Shown: positions 1-11,690 of the stretch, piece after piece | How the letters are laid out: every line of letters starts with the position of its first letter | Numbering within the stretch: the stretch's first letter is position 1 | DNA from: Paragonimus westermani | Lineage: Eukaryota; Platyhelminthes; Trematoda; Plagiorchiida; Troglotrematidae | Direction: 5' to 3' | DNA length: 64,000 nucleotides | NCBI GenBank assembly: GCA_008508345.1 | Contig: QNGE01000116.1 | Location: 360,571-424,570 of the forward strand | Made by a program: the position numbers and the translations under genes | Notes under the pieces: model-generated | Told to the model about the DNA's origin: nothing | What the model saw: the letters and a program-made list of their open reading frames with translations, nothing else | The model's database searches: none

Positions 1-639
1 ATGCAGTTTATGAGTGGAGCCACAAGTGGTTCAGCACAAGCCACTTGCGGTGATGGTTATGCGCAGGTGTCCTTTGGCATCGGTCACTGTGACAGCCTAA
101 TGCAAACCGGATGGTGCCAACCACTTCCTTCAGTTCGACGTATTTAGCCAAGTAGCGATGAGGTAAAACGTGCAAGACCTCTAAATTGAAGAGGATAAGG
201 CGATTTAAAAACGACTGTCAACCTAAGTTTAGCAAAGCGCCACGGTGCATGACTTCATTCCTTCACGTCTTGAATCATCAACTAAAGTTTGGTTGTATTC
301 TACTGATTTGCTTTTGATCACCCAAATATTTCTCGATGTGTTTTGTCGAGCAACGAGCTGAACTCCCAGCTGGTGCATAATTCTCTCCCCACCATAAATG
401 CTTGTATTGGCGCTGTTGACGAGGTATGGTCAGGTGGTCGGCGGTTTCGTCCAAAATCAATGGTCTCTAAAAAAACTATGTCAAACCTTAATATTTTCCA
501 GAAGATTTTATTGCCATAAGTCGTGAGTGTTCATCTTTGTTTCTAACTAGCATAAATGACTTGACAGAGCGTATTCTGATGTTATAGATGAGAAATCAGG
601 GAGTCAACTGATAAAATTCAACAACTTTACAACTAGGTC
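1..639. other. No recognisable feature
   Basis: Only short frames are present, none with a domain or codon pattern I recognise. No repeat seen elsewhere in the window matches here. Confidence 0.5.
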
Positions 640-875
640 GTTGCTTTAGCACTCGGATAGACTTTCCAGCCCGCCGCTTCCGAAACGAAGCCTTAGACTT
701 GAGTTTTACATCTGTCCGAGCTCCTCAGTAGTGAATATCCTTTCCATGGCCGACAACAGAACTCTGCCTGAACTTTCAGGATGCAGCCGTGCTGACCAAT
801 ACGCCACTGACTTCGTGTCACACACTACTGAATTATCATATGTGAACGCTTATCCACTTTGAATTGAGTAACATT
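640..875 (-). repeat. tRNA-derived SINE copy, diverged
   Basis: Shares the order of landmarks of the best SINE copies (33043-33305 plus, 62845-63112 minus): the block read on plus as 'gactttccagcc', then 'ttgagttt', 'gagctc.tcagtagtg', the tRNA-like head and 'gaacgct..tccactt'. It lies in minus orientation and is clearly older than the 15408 and 62845 copies, with many substitutions in the tRNA-like head. Confidence 0.65.
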
Positions 876-999
876 CATCTTGCCCGATCGTCTCAATAAG
901 AGACACAGTTACTACCTGCCAACTCTTATTGACAACCCGGTGATTTGAGCTTTTGAGCTGAAATCGCCGACTTTGCTAAACCCGTTCAGCAACGTTTTA

Positions 1000-1180
1000 C
1001 AAGACTGACGAATCAGCACAATGGTCTCGTGGAAAACGTGGCCGGAGTTCACACCCCGATCATGCAAGCACGTGAACTACTAACCAGCTTCAGCAATTGT
1101 GAAACCCTAATTTGGTTCTTTCTTTCGAAAAAGGCTGACCGGAAAATAGTGGCACAGGTCAAAGCCGCAAGTAAATGTAT
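1000..1180 (+). repeat. SINE fragment
   Basis: Plus-strand copy carrying the B-box region ('ggccggagttcaca') and the 'ttctttcgaaaaaggctgacc' type body of the SINE. The 5' head is diverged and the 3' tail is missing. Confidence 0.5.
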
Positions 1181-3399
1181 GCGGCGTTCAAGATAAGTAT
1201 TTTCCATGTATTACTGAAGAAATTCGCATAGGGGAACGCGACAGAATCATAAAACCACCTACAGATGCGCCATTCTACACTTTCCGTTCAGGTTTTTATG
1301 ATCTCCTGTTTACTGTCTCTCCTGTTTAGTTTTGCTTCGGTCGCTAACCCTTTTTTTGAGAAAATTGTGTGCACCATTTTCTCTTTAATGTGACAAAACA
1401 GCAGCATTAACGTCACCACGACGCAGACAGTTCTGCAGAAAGGAACTCCACTCAAAGCTACTGGTTGTCAGTGGCTTGAGCTCCAGGATCCGCGGAATAC
1501 GCAGACAGGCTTCTCTCAGTTTAGTCATGGAGAAATGTTCAATGTCGTGTATGACTTGCATTAAATACCCCCGGGTCAACTGTAGTGACTGCACATATTT
1601 TCAGCTGAGGATACAAAGATAATCGATAATCGCAAAGGTGTTCTACCACCACTTACGACTGTAACCACTCTCAAACTTTTAAAACTAACAGAGTAGCCGG
1701 CTTCATGACTTCGGCCTAATTCATTTCCTATGTTGCGTCGAGCATCCCATCTGGCTGGTTCTGAGGCAACGTACAGCGTTTCAAGAAGACCGGATTGCTG
1801 TCAGTCTCCAGCTGAACAAACCGGACTCTTATCCCGCCGGTGTTTTCGAAGCTCCACTCAAATCAGCTGGCGGAGATTTTATTATCGCTGTACTGGAGCC
1901 ATAAAAGTATACGGAAGTTCCAAAGTTGACATCCTTCAAGACCGAAATGAACTGACGTTCAGAGAATACCAGACTCTGAGGAAGGACGCGCGTTAATTCT
2001 TGTTGTTGGATCCTGAAAGTAGACTCGTTGAGCAGTAAAGAACAGTAACCTGTGGCGCTTCTGACCGGTTTCAGCGCTACTTTCGAGCACATCTTCCAAA
2101 ACAACAAAAGATTGCAGCTTCGTGTGTCAGCGTTGAAAGTAGAACGCTCTCAGAATTTGAACACTAATCGCATGTGTAATAATTAACTGTTCACCTACAG
2201 ATGAAGTTCGTACCGTCTTTCTTAGCTGTTTACCCTACCTCTCACAAACGACATCTGTGTTTCTAATGGATCTTTTAGAATTGCCCCGTCATTTGAAAAC
2301 AAGGCCGTTAGCAGTGCGGAGACGAAAACTGGACTGTCGCAGAACAAACATCCATCCACAGCCTTAAACTCACTAATGGACACTAATGTTGACGTGCCTG
2401 TTACTGCGCACGCCTGCTTTGAAATGAGCACGCTAACCTAGCCGGCACCACTGATCACGTTGAAGGCATATTTTGCGGACGATCAAAGCCGTCAGAACTT
2501 TCCTGTCTTGAGCCGTCTTTTGCGGATCCCCACATTTAATTGACCACACAGTTACCTCTTCAACCGACCACAATTACACGGTGTCGCTTGCATGTTTAAC
2601 TGAGTGATGAACTCTCGGCACTGCATGTTTTGTCCTGGCATCAAACACTCAACCCGGCAACCAACAGGAGGAATAATGCACCTAGTGATAGACCACATTT
2701 TTCAACAAAGACTGTGTCTCAACCATTAAAGGTGGCGGATAGACCTATCAGGTCCTGTTTGCTGCTTCTCTGAGTGCTCCAGCAAAGTTCGAAGCGTTAC
2801 AAGCATTATTCGTCATCGAACGGGCTGCCCACGCAAATGTAATTACCCAACCACACAATTCTCCACAATAACTTCCAAGAATGCAGCGTTTGAACTTGTT
2901 AGGCCAATTGCAAGCAATGAATTAGCTCCTGTTTAGGGTTTACACTGACGGAGTAGGAACGGAAGACCAAAAACTTGGGATATGGCTACTACTTCCCTTT
3001 ACTTCGATTTAGAGGCACTTTTATAGACGACAGCACGCAAATAATCGGTTAGAGCACACGAAAGATTACTGAAAAATCATGCTGATTTCTCCAGTCGCTT
3101 GAGGAGCGAAGTGTTCACCTGCCTGATTTGATTTCAAACTTCTTCTTGCATTTTGCGACTCATGAGGAGGCATTAGGCAAGAAAGCCATCTGACAACATG
3201 AGTCTTCTGAATTCCTTTTGTGTATTGGGACAGACTACATTTTCATCTCGTTTCATTAGTTATACGTATGAAACTGACCATTTACAATTAATTGTAGCTG
3301 TGCGGTTAAATGTGACAACTAGGTAGTGACAGATTTGAGGTCAGTGGGACAGTGATAAAATTTGATAACTTATGAAAACGTTAACCGGAGCGTAACGTC
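1181..3399. other. No recognisable feature
   Basis: Frames up to about 92 codons occur at 1730-2107, overlapping on both strands, with no recognisable motif. I see no splice-bounded coding exon or repeat shared with the rest of the window. Confidence 0.4.
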
Positions 3400-3495
3400 G
3401 TGTTGTGTCAAATTTCTGCACTAGTGATGAGCTCTGACAAGCGCAGAACTCAAACCTGCCGCTTCGTTCCGAAAGGGACCGGCTGTAAAAGACAT
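3400..3495 (+). repeat. SINE body fragment
   Basis: Short plus-strand match to the SINE body: 'ctagtgatgagctctgacaa' then 'ttccgaaagggaccggctg'. The tRNA-like head is absent. Confidence 0.45.
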
Positions 3496-3781
3496 TGGAA
3501 CATGAAGATTGCGAATGAACAAGAGTCTGCATGGTTTTTGTCTGCAATAACCATATAATCAACTTCCAAAGTCTTCTCAGTGGTATTGCCTTCATTTGGA
3601 TCAAACAGCAAGTTTGATGTTTGAGGGGCAACCGGCACGACCGTCAGATTTGCGTATCGGCAAACAGAACAATGAGAAGTGATCAGTGATAATGGAGTGC
3701 ATATGTGCATCAACGGATGTGACTTGAGATAGCGCAAGGAAGGTAAATTAAGGTGTACCCTGCAAAGACATTTTGACCCAT

Positions 3782-4103
3782 TGTTGTGAACCCAGAAGGC
3801 GGATGACACAAATGCTACTTTATTGGAGAAACCAACACACTACTTAAGCGTCTGAGCACGACTAGAAAGGGAAACACTCATTTGCACACCATACTCTTCT
3901 GAGGATACTCCAGTCGCTTCAGACACCATGTATCAGTTCCGTCGTGTAGCGAAAGCCATTATATGTCATTCTGCCCTCCAACGATCCATCCCGTATCTCT
4001 GTCGTATTTATCACGCGATTATCTCGATCCGCGATCATCTCGATCCATGCTGCTACTGAATAGTGGTGTGAGTAGTATGGTGCGACCGTATCTCCTCACT
4101 ACA
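3782..4103 (-). repeat. 3' LTR of gypsy element (322 bp)
   Basis: Begins TGTTGTGA and ends TCACTACA on the plus text, giving 5'-TG...CA-3' ends with short inverted terminal repeats. About nine tenths identical by eye over its whole length to the solo LTR at 57983-58302. The first 78 bases of the LTR in element sense recur at 5105-5182. Confidence 0.9.
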
Positions 4104-5117
4104 CTCCTCCCCCCGCAAAGATTGTTCCAGTCGTAACAAAAGGCGTTCAGGTTCTCTTCGTTCCCTCGACGATCTGCGTGCTGGCCCCGGTGCTGGTGAC
4201 ACACATGGTGTGCATCCTCTTCTGATCGGAGTGTCGTACCATTTACACAGCTGGCTTCCGTGCACTCGATGTTGACTTCTCTCATTCTTTATCAAATACA
4301 CTGGGCCACGACGTTCAATTACTACGTACGGTCCCCTCCACTTTGCCAGGAACTTCCTAGATCCGGGTCCGGTTGCCCCCGCGCTCCGCCGGTCTCGGTA
4401 TTTAACCTTAGAACCAATTTCAAACACAGTCCTTCGACCCGATAACCTCGCAGTCGATTGCTCCTTAGAAGCTTCTTGTGTGTTTTTCAAGTTTCGGTTG
4501 GCCGATCTCCGAGCTGCCGCTAATTCACGAGCGCTCATCCGTCGGTCTCCCCATAAACCAATCTCCTGGTCGACTGGCAAGCGTGGCACGCGCCCATACA
4601 TTAGCTCGAATGGCGACTTTTTCGTTGTCCCTTGCGGCGAACAGCGGTGGGCCAACAGAATCAACGGTAACGTTTCTTCCCAGCTTCCTCCTTTCGCAGC
4701 CAACCATTCCTTGATTGTGCGATTGTTCCTCTCCGTCAATCCGTTTGATTGAGGATGATATGGAGTTGTGCGTATTTTCTTTATTCCCAAACGCTCCAAA
4801 CAGTTCCGAAACTCCTCACTTTCGAAGCAGGGGCCTTGATCAGTCAATATGCTTCGCGGTATTCCGTGATCCGCTATGATGTGCTCCATCACAGCCCTGC
4901 ACACCGTGCTTGCGCGCTGATCGGGTATGGCGGCTGCTTCGATCCACCTTGTGAAGTGTTCGGTCATGATTATGATGTATTGATTTCCGGAGGTCGTTGC
5001 TGGAAAGGGGCCCATCACATCCACCGACCACAGTTCTCCAATCTTACTGACCGGAATTGGTTGTGTGGGATACTGACTGGGGTGGTTAGTACTCTTCAGT
5101 AACTGATCCGCGATCAT
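4053..5117 (-). CDS. Gypsy integrase core and GPY/F domain, LTR-to-LTR ORF
   Basis: A 354-residue uninterrupted frame. It holds the retroviral-type integrase core: D33 in WSVDVMGPFP, D93 in ILTDQG and E129 in SNGLTERNNR, a D-x59-D-x35-E layout that matches active integrases. Residues about 255-295 (KWRGPYVVIERRGPVYLI) are the GPY/F module of many gypsy integrases. The N-terminal HHCC zinc-binding domain is missing because of the internal deletion. The first four codons (MIAD) come from the 5' LTR remnant, and the last about 16 codons plus the stop are read from the 3' LTR after passing through the polypurine tract. Integrase would join element DNA to the chromosome, but without RT and Gag this copy has no obvious job. 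Either it is a young deletion product or, less likely, a retained domain. The first Met is not proven to be the translation start. Confidence 0.85.
   Translation of the reverse strand: MIADQLLKSTNHPSQYPTQPIPVSKIGELWSVDVMGPFPATTSGNQYIIIMTEHFTRWIEAAAIPDQRASTVCRAVMEHIIADHGIPRSILTDQGPCFESEEFRNCLERLGIKKIRTTPYHPQSNGLTERNNRTIKEWLAAKGGSWEETLPLILLAHRCSPQGTTKKSPFELMYGRVPRLPVDQEIGLWGDRRMSARELAAARRSANRNLKNTQEASKEQSTARLSGRRTVFEIGSKVKYRDRRSAGATGPGSRKFLAKWRGPYVVIERRGPVYLIKNERSQHRVHGSQLCKWYDTPIRRGCTPCVSPAPGPARRSSRERREPERLLLRLEQSLRGEECSEEIRSHHTTHTTIQ
4104..4114 (-). promoter_or_regulatory. Polypurine tract next to 3' LTR
   Basis: On the minus strand this reads GGGGGGAGGAG directly before the LTR start TGTAGTGA. 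That is the position and composition of the plus-strand DNA priming site of LTR retrotransposons. Confidence 0.8.
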
Positions 5118-5182
5118 CTGGATCCATGCTGCTACTGAATAGTGGTGTTAGTAGTATGGTGCGACCGTGTCTCCTCACTACA
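5105..5182 (-). repeat. 5' LTR remnant (first 78 bp)
   Basis: Matches the LTR-start end of 3782-4103 from 'gatccgcgatcat' to 'tcactaca' with three or four changes. The junction with integrase is at about 5104/5105. Confidence 0.85.
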
Positions 5183-8100
5183 CAATCTTATTGGTCACAA
5201 TACGTGACTATGCTTGACGGACATGCATGTGTTGACTCGTTGTTCTAGGTGATGTGCAAAAGGGACACGTTCCGGGGAGTGCAAAGAAAAGATTTCCACT
5301 GCTATTTTTCTTCCCGTGCGGTAACAAACTCAATTTTACTGCCTAACAGTGTGTTTTAATGCGTACCTCACCCACACGACAGAAAATTGATACTTGTTCT
5401 TAGCTTACTAGTATTACGTTAGTCAACCACTTGTCGTGAACTGAACCGGATCAAAAATCTTCTAAGAGTATTTCCTCGATGGATGCACGAAGATTCTAGA
5501 ATCTATGACAACTCTATGGCGGAAAGGAGAAGAGTCACAAGATGATAATGGAATGTTCAAGGCACCACAACTTCTTTTATTTCTCACACATGCTTTCAGA
5601 CATTATTTTGCGGTTCACGAGGAAAACGAATGGAGTAGATGTGATTGTCATGTTCAGACAGATTTTTTTCATGGTAGTTTTGAGGTTTTATCAAGGTCAA
5701 CTTCACCACTTATTTTTTTATCGACACATTCCAAGTGAACTGACGGCATCAACTCCGTATCAAGTTCGTATTGTCTGATTCGTCAAATGAGTTCTTTTGG
5801 CATTCCACGAAGGGCTAAAACGTTAAAAATGGGATGGCCTTACAGTTTGTCCCGTTATGTGCACTAATCAATCTTGCACGAGTAAGAAAAATAAAAGCAG
5901 ATTGTTTTAACTATTTTTGTACGTACTCAGAGAATAATCATATAGGAAAGCTTGTGGTGAGAACAGATTCGTAGGTGAGATAAGCTAAACTTACTACGAA
6001 CGCCTGAGACTCAGGGTTAGGTAATCACCATACCTGAATACGCGATCATGCTGAGTACATAACCTTGAGTACTAATTTAAATTGGTATACATTTTAACAA
6101 CTGTGTTGATTATGAGTGTTTTGCTACATCTCCAAATCATGTGTCTCATTTGCTTGCACATTTTTCTTCTTGTGAATGGACACGTGCTGAAGTCACGCCA
6201 CAAATGATTGAGTGTGTGAGCTTGAAAAATGCCGGCACTCAAAAAATCACCATAGCAATTTTTTCAGTAATGCTACCACCATACAACCTGAGCATCACTC
6301 CAGTGTGATTGCAACTCTAGAATTCAGACAGAGGTTTCAACAGTTCCTTTCGAAAAGAGGCACTACACTCGAGTTTTGCTGCTTGCCACTACCGGGAGCT
6401 GCACTGCAGCTATCAAGTTTGTTCAGCGCTCATAAGTTCTAGAAGACTCTTGGCCTTAAACTGTTCAGGACCGAATTGCAGTTTCCAAGCCATTACCCAT
6501 ATCCGTTTATGAGTAATGTTCACCCACCTAATCGATTCCAGAGGAGACATACCAATAGCGAAATCTAAGCTCGGCGGTTGATTTTTGAAATGAGATAACT
6601 GCAATTTCACTTGAATGTGAGGGTATAATCACGTGTTATGTTGAACCTCTATTAACCAGTATCTATCAGTACTCGGTGATTACTGTCAGTGGTTGTTCTA
6701 CGTTTTATTGGCTGAATGGCTGCCATTCACTTTATTGAAGATTTGCACTAATTATGACTGTATATGATGAAATGATTTCGATGCCTTTCGAAATGAAAAC
6801 TCAAACCCACATTCAACTGAAAAACGACTTCATCCCTGTTTCCAGCCCTCTGATAGGGATATTCACGTCTTTGTAAATCCTGATCTTTGTGGGTGTAACC
6901 ATGGCAAAATAGCCATAAGGTGAACGACGTCAGTTCTTACACATTCAGTCCATTTACAGTCGCCTCCGTGAGTTACGAAATAACTAAGCTGCTGTATATT
7001 GCAATGTTAACTTGATCATGTTGAAATATCTCTTTTTGGCTATTCGTTTAATAACATCGCCTGACTAGGCCTGATCTACATGAAGAACAGTAACCGTCTA
7101 CATCTTTTTCATTCCGACGTGCTCCGATTACAATCTCGTGTGTTCGAACGTCATGGCGGTAGCTGACTGTCAGGTTAAGCCTTCTTAAACTGTTACTATG
7201 ATACTGTTCACCATCCTAAAAGTAACCCATAGTAAGTAGCTCATACTGGCGGAATGGGTCAGTGAGTAGAGACGAGACCATCACATTGGGATCGCAACAT
7301 CCACGGGAGGCTTGCGGTAACAGAACCTCTGACTGGATTATAGCAAAAAGCGCACATGGGTCATAGTAGCTTGAACAAGCTGAAACGCTTGAGGCAAACA
7401 TATCCATGCCAATGTAAATCTTCATATTGTTGGATCTCTTGCACGATGTTTTCCTTTCCACTCTCGGTCCACTTGTGCCAGAAAAATCCATTTATTTTGA
7501 CCACGTTAACAATATACAGCTTTTGAGATATTTCAAACTGACATTGAGTCAAGGAGCTACCCTACCAGGAAACATAAATGTCATCTGGACTGCTTAAGGA
7601 GGAACCGTACGCATGCTGTCTGCCGCGACAAGCCAGCACTGAAAGCTGGGAGTCAGCCTACAATGCTGTTGCCCACCCCTTATCTTTTAGCCAGCCCTTC
7701 TATCATAATAGCCGTTCTCAAAAGCTCACTTCTCGAAGCCTATCATTCGGCCACTACTCTCTTTGCGCCTCATGGTGTGGATTAAGTGTAAAGTCTCGTG
7801 TCGTTTTAAACACTGGATGCTTCAAGGTCAACCATGCGTACCAGCAAGACGAATGAATCATTGACATATTTTTGGTGGGTTCGAAATTTTCACACTTCTC
7901 AGCTGACCATAGTTGCTATCTTATTTTGGCAGTTAACAGGTCGAAAGTAAGAGAGTAGGCGAACAGAAAGGAGCCACAGCTGAAATGAATTCCATAATCC
8001 TGAAAGTATTCAGTTGGAACAAATTGTTGTGTGACTTGTTCACACTCCCTTATTGGAGATGGATGCAGTTCACTGCAGGCTACGGCTACGAAAATTACCT

Positions 8101-8363
8101 GTTTCATGTGATTATCTTCGTATCGTCACTATTTCAACTCCACTCAACCACTCAAGTAGTATATACTAGTCCCCGTTGTAAACCCATGTCTTGCAATCAC
8201 CTCACTAGAAGGGTTACTTCTGCCATTCACCAAAACACGCACAATTGGAACAGACAGGATTGGCCATCATAGTGACAGTTCCCGTACAAATACCATCGGG
8301 CTTATCAAAGTTGTGCATGGTAAACCTCGTTTGCTGTAATCTGTCAACTCTCCAAAAGTACTT
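5183..8363. other. No recognisable feature
   Basis: AT-rich sequence with scattered frames under about 95 codons. None shows a domain I know and none is bounded by convincing splice signals. No repeat family from elsewhere in the window was noticed. Confidence 0.4.
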
Positions 8364-8380
8364 CACACACACACACACAC
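8364..8380. repeat. (CA)n microsatellite
   Basis: Eight uninterrupted CA units. Confidence 0.9.
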
Positions 8381-8569
8381 TTATCAAAGGGTTATATTGT
8401 CGCAACGCGCCTACCAAAGTGACAATAACGATATGCTGGACAAAGTGTCATGCGCCATAAGTGAAGACTGGAAGTTAAGTGGTCAGCGATCAGACCAGGC
8501 AGACTCAAAAACTGGTAAACCAGTGTGGAGTCAGAACACGAAACTTGAGAGCGTACACCGGATTTTCTG

Positions 8570-8640
8570 TCATTCAGACGATGAAATTCTATGGGAATGT
8601 GGCAGCTGCAATCAATTGTGAGTGATGTTCAACCTATATA
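8570..8640 (+). repeat. SINE 3' body fragment
   Basis: 'gaaattctatgggaatg' followed by 'tgtgagtgatgttcaacc' matches the 3' part of the plus-orientation SINE ('gaaagtctatctgaatg' and 'tgtgagtgatggtcaac'). Confidence 0.45.
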
Positions 8641-9496
8641 TCCAAACGAATGTCATGTTAACCACAAACATGACCAATCTGACAATCAACCAACCAGGGA
8701 GTAGAAACCTGTTGATTCAATTTAACCAAAGCACGAATGGCTGGTAAGACAACTAGGCAGGTGGTAGGATAAAAGTACACTGACCATCTACAACGGCAGG
8801 AACGCGTTTGCAACAACAAAGTGAGATTTACGTTGGCGGACAAAGCAGAGGGGTGGCGATATCTACAGCTCCTCAGCCATCGTTTTTTAAATGAACAGTG
8901 TCCGAGTTAATATATTTCTAACCTTCTCAGTTTTTTTCTCACAAAACACCACTAGGGCAGAATCTTTGCGATAATAAAAATTCATCGTATCATCGCCTGC
9001 GTTATCTTGAATTGTGCTACGTCAGCTTACTCTCGAGAACGCCATTGCCACGGGCTAGCTTTGCACAGATTTTTAAAGTTAACTTTTCCTGTACGTATGC
9101 CATGAGAACACAGAGCATCGTAAATCATACTCCAAATGGCTATGGCCTTTCCTGTTTACACTTCATCAAGGTAGGGTAGGTGTCCGTATGAGGTCTACAA
9201 CTCCCGTAAACAATTCGGTGTGTAGATCCCGACGCATCACAGATTGCTTTCCGAACTACGTGGTTGCCACAACATATACTACTTCGTGCACAGTTCAAAC
9301 AACCACGTGTGCTTTGTCGCCAAGGCTCCCATGCAGTGGGGAAGGGAGCAACCGGTAACTTGGTTAGTTTTAGAATACTGACACGAAAAATTTAAATCAG
9401 ATAGACCAGCTTGCAAATTTGGTGACATTCAATGCGGACTAGACGTAAGCGACTAAATAAAATGAAACTAACTGGGTCGTTGGTTATAGACAGGGG
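8641..9496. other. No recognisable feature
   Basis: No coding, RNA or repeat signal that I can support. Confidence 0.4.
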
Positions 9497-9700
9497 TTAA
9501 TGCAAGGTTCGAATAGCTAGCCATCTTAAATCGGGGACAAGTGGAGCGACAGAAATGAAATCGGTACAGTCAATCAGATGAGTTGTGCCAAGAGTCACTG
9601 GATAAATATGGGTAAAGAAATCTTTTCTTGAGCTTTTCAATAAATTGCCTATCAATTTATCAATGTGAACCAGCTTGATTGATCTAAGACTGGCTGCCAA
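9497..9700 (-). pseudogene. Possible CR1-like LINE ORF2 C-terminal tail
   Basis: A 67-codon frame with SSRKDFFTH followed about 15-30 residues later by a hydrophobic 'ISVAPLVPDL' stretch. CR1-type ORF2 tails commonly end with a basic segment, 'FF(S/T)HR' and then 'LP..V..APS...FK'. The match is short and partial, so this is a weak call. A chance frame is the main alternative. Confidence 0.25.
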
Positions 9701-9769
9701 GTGCCAAAAAGTTTAACCACTTCAATTTTAGCTATGGCACACATACCATTCGTAATTTAGATAGTCTCT

Positions 9770-9935
9770 GCAATTAAACACCCCCTGTGCAGCTCTTAGC
9801 CCTCGTTCAGTTATCTTGACATTTTCCAGATCAGTTCCATGGTCTGTGTTCAGGGTGTGACCGATGTTTACAGAATTCATGATCGAGTTGTGGCACTCCA
9901 ATTGATTTTAGGATGCTGTTCCAGTGTTCTGTTGA
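9770..9935 (-). pseudogene. GIY-YIG endonuclease C-terminal remnant (PLE-like)
   Basis: In one minus frame the translation contains CHNSIMNSVNIGHTLN and then DLENVKITERGLRAAQG. This follows the 'H...SI..H...TGH..D..N..I..R' pattern at the end of GIY-YIG domains in PLE-type retroelements. It belongs to a different subfamily from the PLEs in the rest of the window. No catalytic GIY or YIG part is readable upstream, where stop codons appear. Confidence 0.4.
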
Positions 9936-10599
9936 TGCTCACTTATTCTGGTTTTGAATTATTATGCCTTATGCCAAACATAAACTTTTGGACAGTTCTT
10001 GCATTCTAATCTGTGCACACAGCCACTATTCCCGTCAGCGGACAAAAGGTCATGAAGAAGCATTATGATTTTACACAACGCCATCCCTTTTCAAAAAACA
10101 GGAGTGATGCTTAAGGATAGCCTCTTACACCCTTTCCATGAACGGACTGATTTCAGCACCTTTCCATTCCTTCGGTATCGTTGATACTGGAATGTGTAAC
10201 CGTCTGAGCTGTCCCTTAAAAACTTTTTGCACCAATCAGTTATCATTATCTTAACCGTCAATTCTTTCCCTACCAATTTTTTAGTCGCTGGACTCCGTGC
10301 ATAGACACAAGGCTTTACGGAAGACTGATCATAACATGCTGGCACAAGCCTCTTTAAGTTGATGTTGGCTTCGGTTATATGTTCCAGAACATGGACCATG
10401 TAACCCAAAAGTGGCAGCCGGTCATTAACAGATTCTAGTCACATTATCCATCTGATTTTATAATCTACCCTGCTGACGTATTGCAAAGAACTGTCGAACC
10501 GATCTGGCTACATAACTACAAAGTATCATCCAAACAGCACACTCAAATATCGACTGGTGTTGTAATCACGAGCCGGCACCATCAGCAGCATGAAAATAT

Positions 10600-11690
10600 A
10601 CTCATAATTAACAGGTAATAAATAATCTTTGCTGTACTATAACTAAACCCATAAAAAGCTGTCCTACCATCCTACAGCTGCGTGATGGACCTAGCATCAC
10701 CTTCTCCAGTTTGGAGATGAGTGCTATTTTCCGAGTCTCTTTCATCAGCGCCTTTACTAGCGGCTTAATTGTAACATACCTATCACCATTGGGAATTGTA
10801 TCTGATGGTGACTCTACCACCCGTTATTACCACACCTAGAAAACTTTCCCCGTGAATAGTTACTACACCTTGACGGTGTTGAAACGATGTGCAAGAAACA
10901 TGACGGGATCACTAATTGAAGTATGCCATCTGGCTTTATGGACCAGGATAGGCCTGGAAAGGTTTACACCTTTTCTCACATTTTCAAATGAAGTTGCAAC
11001 TAGACTATCAATTCCTGGTCAGCTGCATGGGATATGTGTGGGACCGACTAAACATCTACAGGTTCAGGACAACTTGTGAGCTATGGATTATCCTGTCTAT
11101 GGGTAACGTTTCAGCCCCTGCGCAGAGGCTTCTTCAGAAATGATAGAGTAGTTACCAGTTTAATGGTTCGTCTGGTCTAAGGAAGCCACTGCACCAAGAG
11201 TGAGACCTTAACAGTGGACCCAATAACCGATTGATCAAGCGCTGTTCTGAAATGATAGGCCAACCATCTTGTTATCTGCTGTCTATAATCTTTTAAGAAT
11301 GCATGACCGGCGATCAGTCGAGGGATTACGTTGTACACACTAAGTTATCGCTTGATATCCAACTTGGATTTAAAAAGGCGCATTCGTGTCTAACCAGCTT
11401 GTTTGAAGTCAGACAGCAATGATAAAGTCTTGGCAATATCTTTCTCGACTTCCCAATACCTTCGACAGAAGTAAGCAATCGCATGGTTATGTTATGGTCC
11501 ATCATCAGAATGGAGTACACGGCCTTCTCCTCTAGTATCTCATGGGATATCAAGAAGACCAATATTTTAATTAGGAAAATTTGTGATGTGCTATCTGACA
11601 GGTACTCCACACCTGGTGGTGCATCTCACGGTTCTATTCTGGACATGCCGTTGTTCCTTTTACTGTCTGTGAACTATCAAAGCTGACAGG
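10600..11690 (+). mobile_element. CR1-like LINE reverse transcriptase remnant
   Basis: Plus-strand pieces in changing frames resemble a CR1-clade RT. At 11355-11400 the frame reads QLGFKKAHSCLTSLFE (compare QHGFRKGRSCLTNL in the family); at 11430-11460 IFLDFP occupies the motif-A position; at 11580-11680 come ICDVLSDRYSTPGGASHGS and ILDMPLFLLLSVN (motif B region and the 'GS.LGPLLFLL.VND' block). An earlier part at 10690-10760 (RDGPSITFSSLEMSAIF) may be the pre-RT segment. Several stops and frameshifts make this a dead copy. The YADD motif is not present before the sequence diverges. Confidence 0.7.

Larger units (their letters stand above)
3782..5182 (-). mobile_element. Internally deleted Ty3/gypsy LTR retrotransposon
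   Basis: A full 3' LTR (3782-4103), a polypurine tract (4104-4114), an integrase frame, and then the first 78 bp of the 5' LTR (5105-5182). Gag, protease, reverse transcriptase, RNase H and the integrase zinc finger are missing, so a deletion joined the 5' part of the 5' LTR to the middle of integrase. The flanking tetranucleotides are CCAT (3778-3781) and CAAT (5183-5186), consistent with a 4-bp target duplication that has gained one change. The solo LTR at 57983-58302 belongs to the same family. The element cannot move by itself. Confidence 0.85.
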
